Below, piece after piece: positions 35,701 to 44,380 of a stretch of 64,000 bases of DNA. Position 1 is the first letter of the stretch. Each line of letters starts with the position of its first letter. The notes under the pieces were generated by a model. The model worked only from the letters and a program-made list of their open reading frames with translations, was not told the origin of the DNA and searched no databases. Origin of the DNA: Gibbula magus (taxonomy: Eukaryota > Mollusca > Gastropoda > Trochida > Trochidae); NCBI GenBank assembly GCA_936450465.1, contig OW388290.1:24541457-24605456 (forward strand), read 5' to 3'. A program made the translations under genes and the position numbers.

Positions 35701-36965
35701 CTAATGGCTGCAATACTGCCGAAGTGGCGTTAAACAATAACTCACTCACTCACTCACTCACTCGTTAAAAGCGTTTTCCTTGAAATATGCTTTTTGATTT
35801 GTGAAAACTCTTGATCATAAATATGCCTATAAATAAAGAAGACCAAATCAGAGACAAAAATAGTTCATTTGTGTTATTTACATCGGACATATTCGAAGGA
35901 CATATGCTAATGAGCAAGACCCTCAAGAGTCAAATGCCTAGATCTTTGAAGTCACTCGGTCGACATGGCCAGGCCACTGAAAGATGAGTTTTCATTGGTT
36001 AAGAAGCAGGGATACAGTATGAGATTCCTCATTCAACTGCTAGGGGATTTTGCTTCTGCTCTTGATTTCAAGCGAAAAAGAGCAGAGGTTAGGATCAGAA
36101 ATCTGAAGGGAGTTACCTCTGTGGGTAGAGAATGCCACAGGTAATACAGTGTAAATAATAACAAATTACCTCAGTTTACTGCAGATGTAAACAGGCCTGC
36201 AATTTTTAGTATACTTATTCAAATATATGTCACATTCTTTCAACTCAGAGGTTACTCTTGTCATTCCTTCCCATATAACCTCTATTACAAGTGGGTCATA
36301 TTTCACAATTTTCACCAAAATCTCCAATCAAACAATGCTCCTGAACATGTCATAAACGGTATTCTATTGAACCAGTGACAATACATAAAAAATACATACA
36401 ATTTAAATGTGTTTTCATGCAAAGATTAATGTGATCACACAAAAATTAACCACAGGATTTGCAGGTGCACAGCTAAAAAAGTATATTGCAATTTATCACC
36501 TTTGTGTTATTGATATCTTATTATGTGATGATGATAATATATGTGTATATATATATGAACAAAAAATGTTTGCTTTACAAAAAAACATCCCTATGAATCT
36601 TTAAAATACAGTTTATATGTATTTATCATGGAGAAGTCATCATAACAGCAAATGCCATTTCTTAAATCTGTTTAGAATTTGATGACAATATTTCTTTTAT
36701 TCATTTTATTTTATGCGACGTCAGTAAACAAAACCCGAACAGTATCTTAAACAGAATTGATGTATGCTATAATCATTATTAAATTAATATGAATATTCCA
36801 CTTAATCATAAAGCTCTCAGATCCAGGTATACATTCATTTCCGTTTGAATTTTTGAGACAGATCGCTTCCGCGTCGCACTCACCTGTGGGAATCTGAGCG
36901 AAGATCATTAGCGTTGTGACAAATATACACGCCTGTACATAGGCCGACGACAATGGCTTGACCAT
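32731..36965 (-). CDS. Ly6/uPAR-domain protein, quiver-like, GPI-anchor type
   Basis: Three exons spliced in phase: exon 1 36965-36884, exon 2 34652-34500, exon 3 32945-32731; 149 residues. Exon 1 gives a signal peptide (hydrophobic CIFVTTLMIFAQI) and ends at acag|gtgagt. Exon 2, after ttttgcag, carries CVICNST, HNC, AVC and YC; exon 3, after ttccag, carries FCSS, YQCQD, RACIYTCSADNCN and a hydrophobic C-terminus (VTALGVVVTAWIL) ending in TGA. Ten cysteines and the closing C-x4-CN signature define a three-finger Ly6/uPAR fold, and the hydrophobic tail fits GPI attachment. Relatives such as quiver/sleepless modulate ion channels or receptors at the surface; that role here is inference. Introns are all phase 1. 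Intron 2 holds a 45-bp minisatellite and a LINE tail. An alternative start upstream (TTG) is rejected. Confidence 0.85.
32965..33290 (-). mobile_element. LINE 3' end remnant in intron 2
   Basis: On the minus strand the end reads tttggccagtggcctacaaa followed by accgaaataaatgaattgaat, i.e. a short (TTGAA)-like tail of the type ending many molluscan LINEs. Upstream sequence is diverged with no RT motif. Identity is inferred from the tail. Confidence 0.4.
33700..34312. repeat. 45-bp minisatellite in intron 2 of the Ly6-type gene
   Basis: About 13 units containing ttgtacataatgtaacatat followed by gcttccgaacactttgtattgaa or variants. About 150 bp at 33935-34089 recurs about 212 bp further on (34147-34301) with very few changes, a second-order duplication. 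The 45-bp period keeps a 147-residue frame open on the minus strand (MLHYVQH repeats), which is an artefact. Confidence 0.9.
35496..36134. mobile_element. MITE family D, longest copy, with nested SINE-tail fragment
   Basis: Left arm cattctcttcccacagaggt...cccttcagatttccgatcctaacc; right arm the inverse aggttaggatcagaaatctg...acctctgtgggtagagaatg. Inside, 35707-35765 is ctgcaatactgccgaagtgg, cgttaaacaataa and (ctca)n, the reverse of 55038-55102. Lies in intron 1 of the Ly6-type gene. No coding frame. Confidence 0.75.
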
Positions 36966-38760
36966 TGTTGTAATATTCAATATCCCGTCGTATTTCTAAT
37001 ATTTGAAAGAATACCTATGATGACCTTATTTCATCCATATAAACACTCGGTAATGGCCGACACCTGCGACTTTGGCGACACCTGGCGACACATACCTGTA
37101 GAATGATACACCTGAGATGGGAGATAACTCGGTAGATGCGTTCATATTTTCGATCGAGGTTTCTCTAATCGAAGTTATGCAATTGTATGAAAGAGGAAAT
37201 AAGCTTCATGCTACTTTTGCCAAATCGGATAGTCTTATACCAGTTTGTGTGAAAAAATCATATTTTATCAATATTCTAATAATTTTAGTATTTGAATAAG
37301 ACAAGGTTGTTTTTCAATGGAAAACAAAAATATGGTTAGAGTGCAGTAAAGAAATCCACTTATGTAATTCATCAGTACGGACGTGTACTTTATGTTCTTT
37401 TGATATATGACCCGACTACTGTATCACATACCAGTGTTCAAATTAACCATGTCGATTCCGACCGAGGTCTTCAAGAAATACGTTTATTTAATGCTGCATC
37501 AAGTCTATACGATCTGTATAGAAAGTCAATAGAAACGTTACCAACGATTTGTTTACTCGATGCAAAATGTATAATCATCACCTCGGTTATATTTCTATAA
37601 GTACCATAAACGACACCTCAATATGATATTATTAAAAACGAAATTTACCTTTAAGGTGAAATTCAATAGTAATACCACAGACCTAAGACATACTAAGGTA
37701 TCACATGAAGTTACATCATAATTATCATAAATCTCAACAAACATGGTTTCACGCTCTCACGTTTCTACATACCTGAAATAAAATAGGTATGTGTAAACAA
37801 TAGGGGGCCTATAAATCAGAGACAGTATTAATTAGAGAGTCTCTGTATACAGGTAAATGCATGTGGAGGAAACAAAACATGCCAGTTCAAGCACAGTGAC
37901 AACTATGAACTGAAGAAGAAGCAAGGAAACAAACTAGCTAGTTCCCCCCAAATTTCTAACTGAATATATTGGCCAAAATTAAAAGAAACATGAACTGAAA
38001 GTTAAATCATAAGGGATGAGTATCAATTCAATTCAATTCAATTTTTTATTCTCTATATTTCCACCGACGGTCGTACAAGAGCACATATATGGTATATATA
38101 AAACAATTTAAGAAATACAACATGTGAAGGTCAGTCAGCGTGCAATTTTATAAAATTAAAATATTCAGAAATTAAACTCTCATAAACCGGTACCTATATA
38201 ATGAACGACTGCAAACTTGAATGCCTGAGTTGATATCAATTCTTCATCTTATTCATATAAAGTAAACCCAATCTTTAAAATAATAAATGTGTATTACAAT
38301 AAAGCCAGTGTAACATCGCCTTCAAGTATATTTATACAAATATGTTTTGATTGGGATTTGCTCTTCTTATAGCTACACCATTTTCATACGGAGTTACCAC
38401 CCCAGTACTGCGTTGGTGGTAAGCCTGTAAACAACATCTTCTCTATTAAGCCTTTTGTGATTGTTTTGAACCAGTAAACGTGAATATCTACCTCCGAGTA
38501 TGACCCTCCATGGAAACGACAGCCCCTAAAGAGTTTATGGAACTCCATACTCAGCAAGACCTTGGACAGCAGCACGTCTTTAGTACGTGGTCGTCATGGT
38601 TAACACAGCCCCTCCCTGGCAGAAACCTGGGATACGGGGGAGAGGGGTGAGGAACGCTGGTCCACTTGACACATTTGGGGACGTCGGTGGCAGTTCTTAC
38701 AGACAAGTCCGTGGTTGTCATTTCTAGAGGTAGTAGAGTCATTTCTGGAACAGGTGCGCG
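36966..38760. promoter_or_regulatory. Shared upstream region of two divergent genes
   Basis: About 1.8 kb between the start codons of the minus-strand Ly6-type gene and the plus-strand antistasin-like gene, so both promoters should lie here. No TATA box could be assigned with confidence. It contains a LINE-tail remnant at about 37990-38110. The GC-richer piece at 38560-38760 directly precedes the antistasin-like ATG. Confidence 0.4.
37990..38110 (-). mobile_element. LINE 3' tail remnant
   Basis: On the minus strand: gtacgaccgtcggtggaaat, atagagaataaaa, then (ttgaa)n. A polyadenylation-like motif followed by a short simple-repeat tail is the usual end of CR1/L2-like LINEs. No coding part seen. 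Confidence 0.5.
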
Positions 38761-40794
38761 ATGGATACGAGGAGTTCAATGGTTCTACTTTTGCTTTTCG
38801 CTTGTATTGGATTGGCAACAGGTGAGTTTTTATAATGAATAATGGGAATCCTGTTATAAAATATTTTGCTTATGTAGTTTTGTTTGTAGTAATGTCCGAA
38901 CCCTTCTGGGTCCACCACTGCAGAACCTATGCTGAATTATTGCCTTTCTTAGTATTGCAACACTTATTTTTATACATCTAAAACATGTTTGTTTTGAAAG
39001 TTGACGCAATAACTGGTACGATAAGATAGAAAACATCATATCGTATTGAAACGAAAATCTCTTTCAAATAACCCTTCATATTTGCTTGTTAATGTCATTT
39101 TTTTACTCAAATAATAAGTTCAGTTTTGCCAGGAGATTAAAGTTTATGTTATTCACATAGGTATTTTTCACATGCAACACAAAAAAAAAGTTAGGACAGT
39201 TCAAGGCAGTAAAGACAAATTCAATCAAGATTGAGCAAATCCGGACACTATTGACTCTATTTACCTCAGAAATAGTTTCTGAACAAAACCAAATTCTTAA
39301 ACTGTTTCTTTTATTTAAAAAAAACAAACAAAAAACAACGTTAAATGGTGTTGTTATTACGAATATTCCATTGCAGCATGTTTTCATGTTATGTACATGT
39401 CAAGAGTAAGTTGTTGTGTATTAATGTTAAGATCATTGGATATTTTTAGGATATAATACCTTGGTGAAAATAGTACCATTGGCTCTGTCTCTTCCAACTC
39501 CCTTCAGAGTTTCGATCCTATCTAATGGTAAAAGTATCTTAATATAATTGTTTTTGAGGTACTTATATTTCTGGCTCTTTCTGGATATATCAATTAAGCC
39601 CAATGGTGCAAAAGTGTACCCGGAGCCCGATAGGTCGATGATATTTGTATTTGTTTTTGTAAAATTGTTTTGAAATGCATGTTGCAGGTTGTTACGTGAA
39701 GTGCCCAATGAGTTCACACTGCAAGTCCTACTATGATCTCAGTACTGGGTGTAGTACCTGTACATGCTCCAACAAACTCGTCAAGGAGGGTCAGTATCCT
39801 GTACTTTGTAGTGTAAATTATTCAATTCTTTCGTTGTGTATTCTCCTGTACTGAATATGTTCATTAATTTGACATACACGCTCTCCTTCAAAATGTTTGT
39901 TTTATATACAGTGATGTATCGGCCGCAGTGACGTCGTAACAAATTATCAGTATATATGAACATAAAGACAAAGATATTTATGGATGATCAAAGTCTTTAT
40001 TTTACAATGGTGACGTTCCGGTAGAGATCCTTATACCGTTATCAAGCAGTTTATAATGGACATGAGGATTTTTACATTTTAGCTGTTTTTCTGCATACGC
40101 TATGGAATGTTCCTGATTTCTACCGTTTCTTCTCATTATAATAACTGCATTATCTTCAAGAGCTGCGCTGCGGCATTTTAAAATAATTTCATTGCGTTAT
40201 AGACGAAAAGAAAAGACAAAAGCAAACATTGTTTAAATGTCTACCTATTGCATTCAAATCAACTTCCCAATGCAAGCCATAACTCTTGCCAGTCTCCATT
40301 ACAGGCTGATTTAGGCCTTGCAGTATTTCCTTAAGAAATCTGTGTTTAGAAATCCAGGCCCGCTATGCATTTCCAGTGCAGCGATTCACTGCCTCGACAC
40401 AAGAAAGCTAGGGAAATACCGCAAGGGTTAAATCAGCCAGTAATGCAGACTGGCAAGAGTTATGCCTTGCGTTTGGAAGTTGCATTCAAATATAAACGCT
40501 GATAGTTTGATAAATGCACTATATTACGGCCAAAATTAAAGTTTGTTAGGCGCTTTATCGAAGGCAAAACCATTTATCGTTCAACAGATCGGTCAATTAA
40601 TTTCCGAACAATTCCATTATTTTCTCTCCTGGGGAGTATACATTCAATTTGTGCTTTTTTTTTTACCCATAGTGTGTCCAAACAGGATGATATGCCGCCG
40701 TAACTGCCCAGTGGTTAAGGACGAGGCTACGGGCTGTTACAAGTGTGCCTGCATGTTCTTCGGTCAGCCTTTCAACCTGCGGGGAAGATTCTAA
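38761..40794 (+). CDS. Small secreted protein with two antistasin-like modules
   Basis: Three exons: 38761-38821, 39688-39789, 40673-40794; joined frame of 94 residues. Exon 1 encodes a signal peptide (MDTRSSMVLLLLFACIGLAT) and ends at acag|gtgagt. Exon 2 (acceptor gttgcag, donor gagg|gtcagt) encodes CYVKCPMSSHCKSYY...TGCSTCTC; exon 3 (acceptor acccatag) encodes CPNRMICRRNCPVV...TGCYKCACM and the TAA stop. Each module has the six-cysteine spacing ending GC-x2-C-x-C known from antistasin-type serine protease inhibitors of leeches, molluscs and cnidarians. Introns are phase 1 on both sides, so exon 2 (102 nt) is a symmetrical module. Predicted extracellular; inhibitor activity and target are inference. 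Polyadenylation signals at 40963 and 40983 fit the 3' end. No other name assigned. Confidence 0.8.
40260..40488. mobile_element. Foldback MITE family C, copy 3, in intron 2 of the antistasin-like gene
   Basis: Left arm aacttcccaatgcaagccat, aactcttgccagtctccatt; right arm the inverse aatgcagactggcaagagtt, atgccttgcgtttggaagtt. The best-preserved long inverted repeat of the family, about 229 bp. Confidence 0.85.
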
Positions 40795-42009
40795 ACAGTT
40801 TACATTTATATCTGATGGACTCGCTGTTAGGTGTGATCAACTATGTAACTGTCGTATTTTGTAAAATGATAGTTAAAATCGTGTTCATATAGGGAACGAA
40901 TGTTGTGAAATTTGACACCTTCTACCGCAAAATGTGACATACAAGACATGTAACTTACGCTAAATAAAACGAATTTTGACGGAATAAAATCGTGTCATTG
41001 TTTATGTACGGTTGATCGATGCTGACATGAATCCCCTGTATCTGTGGTACAAGAAAATAAAGAAAGATTTGAAACAGATTTGCAATTTGATTCAATAGCT
41101 CTTGTTTCGGAATTAGCAGTCAGGCTTTCTAACCTATATTGCTAAGGAACTGGCAAGTGTCAACGTAATTATCAATGATATTATGCTATTAATACACGAT
41201 TGAAAGAGTCATTTGGAAACGCATCATCCTGCTCCATCAAGGTATCTGTATCCATAAAGGCTGCTTCACTCCCTCGACTGTCTACTCAGCGTGGCCTTGC
41301 GTAACATTATGAAAAACCAGCCAATGGATTGAATTAAAGGTACGTCTATTGTGTTTTTTGGGGTCACATATGCTTCAACGTTATAAATTGTGTAATGTTA
41401 TCGAGAGTACTGACTGTTGCCGAAAATTGCCATTTTGATCTTAGTCGACTCAGTATACGGACGATATAAAGATTAAAGTGTCGATTTCTGATCGAAAACC
41501 GGACAATGCACCGCGTGTTCCGCGCGTCAATTAGTCAAACGTAATTTTGGAAACTTATTTACAACAGACTAAACATTTTTTTAAAGTTGATAATGTTTGA
41601 AATGTCTTATAACTACTGTGCATGTAAATGGAACGTGTAGTTTCGGCTTCTGCACAGTTATGATGTTACTCAATTTTAATTGGAAACTAGTCATTATTAT
41701 ATAATTGGCGATTTGGGATGAATATGTTAGTTCAGTAAAATTATTTGAACTAATATCAGCACAAATCGTATGTTGGCATGTATTAAAGCCAAATAAATGT
41801 TATGAAACACAATGGATGCAGGCAATATTGGCAGAGATGAGAAGAGAAGTGGATGGGCAACTTTCAATTGGCTGACAAAATACAAACATTGCAAGACAAG
41901 GCAAGTTGTTTTAGTTCAGACAATGGAGTAACACTACCTCCTGAAAATAAAATGATCACAACAAAAAATATGTGATTTACGTATTTTTTATTTTTAATAA
42001 AATATACCA
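40795..42009. other. 3' UTR of the antistasin-like gene, then unassigned sequence
   Basis: 40795 to about 41000 is the probable 3' UTR with AATAAA at 40963 and 40983. A further aaaataaag lies at 41052. From 41100 on nothing is recognised. A minus-strand polyadenylation-like motif (aaaaataaaaaa) lies near 41985-42000, just beyond the candidate exon at 42010. Confidence 0.45.
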
Positions 42010-42172
42010 TCAATCCCATAATAAACAGACATCGTTTTGTACCCATCTGGAATAAAAAATAAATAAACCAATGACAAGAAACATGATAAAGAAAAATCCC
42101 CCAAATCCTTTACCATGGCTTGTTTTGTTTGCAACATCCTCAATTGCAAGAAACAGTATTGAAAGGTACACT
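42010..42172 (-). CDS. Candidate terminal exon of a membrane protein (isolated)
   Basis: On the minus strand a strong acceptor (gctctatttttacag) is followed by 163 nt open to a TGA, encoding 53 residues with the hydrophobic stretch GGFFFIMFLVIGLFIFY and the end NDVCLLWD. AATAAA-like sequence follows the stop. This is what a last exon with one membrane helix looks like, but no upstream partner exon was found: the next sequence upstream is repeats, a SINE and the DIRS insertion. I do not recognise the family. It could be chance. Confidence 0.3.
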
Positions 42173-42229
42173 CTGTAAAAATAGAGCCATGGGATCTGTA
42201 GCTCATCAGGATTTATATTGTTTAATGAT

Positions 42230-42870
42230 GAAGACTGAAATAGATTTTTTGGCCATGGCTTGAGGCCCTTATTTGAGGCACCACAGGGTCTCCAAATCTA
42301 AAATTTAGAATCCCCATTGGCTAAAGAGTCTGCATACAATATTACAGCCTTCTAGGTACATTTGTTCTGGAGTAGATGAAAATAGGTTTTTAAGGATGTG
42401 AACCCCGTGACCCCATTTCGGGGTCACAAAATCTACAATTTAGAATCCCCATTTGCCAAGGAGTCTGCATACAACTTTCAGCTCTCTAGACCTTTTGGAA
42501 CTGGAGAAGAAGATGAAAATAGGTTTTTAAGGATGTGACCTCGGTGACCCAATTTGGGGTCACGGGGTCACGAGAACAACAATTTAGAATCCCCATTGGC
42601 CAAGGAGTCTGCATACAACTTTTCAGCTCTCTAGACCTTTTGGAACTGGAGAAGAAGATGAAAATAGGTTTTTAAGGATGTGACAATCTACAATTTAGAA
42701 TCCCCATTGGCCATGGAGTCTGCACATAAAATTTCAGCTCTGTGGAGTCTTTGGTTCTGGAGAAGAAGTCGAAAAAGCAAAAAATTTACGGACGGATGGA
42801 CGGACGCTGGACACCATGCCATGCCATAAGCCCATTGGGCCTTTCAGGCCTGATTAGCTAAAAAATTAGT
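42230..42870. repeat. Interspersed element with four diverged internal repeats
   Basis: The module aatttagaatccccattggc, then gagtctgcatacaa, agctctctagaccttttgga, ctggagaagaagatgaaaat and aggtttttaaggatgtgac occurs four times at roughly 110-160 bp spacing, with gtgaccccatttcggggtcac-type palindromes between. The end has ggacggatggacggacgctg, atgccataagcccattgggc and ctttcaggcctgattagcta. The hairpin followed by CTAA is reminiscent of Helitron 3' ends (inference). A related terminus occurs at 55490-55570. Confidence 0.7.
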
Positions 42871-43049
42871 GGAGACCGTTTTTAATCTTTTTAATGACAA
42901 AAAATTGGTATGAAAAAGTGGTTTTGTAAAATGGAGTAATATCTTACCCACAACATTTATACAGATACATTTACATATTTATAAAGATAAAATTCTAAGA
43001 TCAAATGCAAAAGAAATCACACAAGTTTTTATATAGATGAAATGAATTG

Positions 43050-43310
43050 TAAAAAATAGTGGTGTAGTGGTTAGCATGCTGGTTTCACATGCCAAAGGCC
43101 CAAGTAAGAATACCAGTGGAGACACCAAACAATTTTTGACGTGGGTTTCATACTGTGTTGTGTCCTGAGCAAGGCACTTCATCGACATTGTACTCAGTCC
43201 ACCCAGCTGTTTAAATGGGTACCTGAATGTTGGAATATGGACCTATATGCCACCGAAAGTACAATTTCTTCAGGGTGATAATGTACCGCCAGTGACGAGC
43301 GTTTATACAT
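43050..43310 (+). mobile_element. tRNA-derived SINE, second family (F)
   Basis: The head agtggtgtagtggttagcat is a clear tRNA A-box/D-arm (valine-like), with a decayed B-box (caagtaagaatacc). It is followed by a body with tgtgtcctgagcaaggcact and cagtccacccagctgtttaa. That central phrase resembles the conserved central domain of widespread metazoan SINEs. Not a functional tRNA because the acceptor and T arms do not pair. Confidence 0.7.
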
Positions 43311-43866
43311 GATTGTGTTTGTCTTCTTTTTACTCTTCAGACAAAAGGTAATTGATCTTAAAAACACACATTTTAAGCAAATATCGGACCTTTTTGCATT
43401 CACCAAAACGCAACCAATATGGCCGCCATCAACGATTGTTCTGTTTCCGTGAATGCTCAGAACATTCCTTTATTGAAATCACCCATGATAACAGATATAG
43501 CCGGATGTTTGGCACTTCAATTCAGTTATCTGCAAACATATACAAATAATCAGATGTTCCCTTACTTCTTTGAATGAGTATAAATGCCAATAATACTGTG
43601 TACCATGTGACTTGCAGCTGATTTTCACCCAAACTAGCACATTTTAAGATTTATAAACTTTTTATCAATGATGGCAACAAATGTTATGCATAGAAAATAA
43701 ATATATTAGAATATATAAATATGAGCAAGCATAACAAACCATGCTTCATATCCATGGAATTGCATAGTATTGAATAAGCGTCTATTGTTGTCCTTCAAAC
43801 TTGTTGAACCATAATTCTTGTGCAGAAGTACATTGCTCTTTGTGAATTACACAGAACAAAAACACT
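43311..43866. other. Left flank of the DIRS insertion
   Basis: No gene. The phrase ggccgccat at about 43422 resembles the leader phrase of many first exons but has no supported frame. Confidence 0.4.
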
Positions 43867-43900
43867 ATTACAAAAATCTAAATATTTTTTATATTTGGAT

Positions 43901-44071
43901 ACTTACCTTACACTACAATTGCATATACACATGTTTGTTCGAAACACGCGGAGAGTTTCATCAACACACTAAAATAGGATACTTCCCTTCCTAGTGGGGT
44001 GATGAACCGGATGCGCATCCCACGGAAGTGAAAGGTCACATGACCATGGGAAACCACATCATTACACATGC
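43901..44071 (+). repeat. DIRS left inverted terminal repeat
   Basis: Begins acttaccttacactacaatt and ends attacacatgc. Reverse complement equals 49700-49870 over 171 bases by eye. It is the 3' terminus relative to the coding strand. Confidence 0.95.
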
Positions 44072-44140
44072 CCCAGAAAAGAGCCCTCCTGGGGGCGTAA
44101 AGGGGAAGGTAGTGTTCATCACCGGGTGGGCATGGAGACT

Positions 44141-44226
44141 TTGTAGTGTAAGGTAAGTATCCAAATATAAAAAATATTTAGATTTTTGTAATTTTTTTAA
44201 CTTACCTTACACTACAATTGCATATA
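44141..44226. repeat. DIRS internal complementary region
   Basis: 44141-44192 is the exact inverse complement of 43867-43918; 44193-44226 is the inverse complement of 49844-49877. The 86-bp segment is therefore a copy of the joined element ends, close to the 88-bp region known from Dictyostelium DIRS-1. In the accepted model it templates completion of the termini and circularisation. Confidence 0.93.
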
Positions 44227-44380
44227 GTATCGGACAGAAGGGACGGAGGGTAGCCCCAAGGAGGGTCAACTACTAACAGTCCAAACCGAATTGGTAAGCA
44301 ACTATAACACGCAAATCGTTTATATAGTTGGAAACCATCAACCAAGAACCATAAAAAATAAACCACTGACAAAGGTTTAC
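44227..44380. other. DIRS untranslated spacer
   Basis: Between the internal complementary region and the recombinase stop codon; no feature beyond AT-rich sequence. Confidence 0.6.

Noticed and set aside
39103..39717. Two 94-residue minus frames opposite the antistasin-like gene
   Set aside because: AT-rich intron sequence with no homology; one overlaps exon 2 antisense.
43055..43115. Possible tRNA-Val gene
   Set aside because: A-box is good, but B-box and acceptor stem are decayed and a SINE body follows directly.
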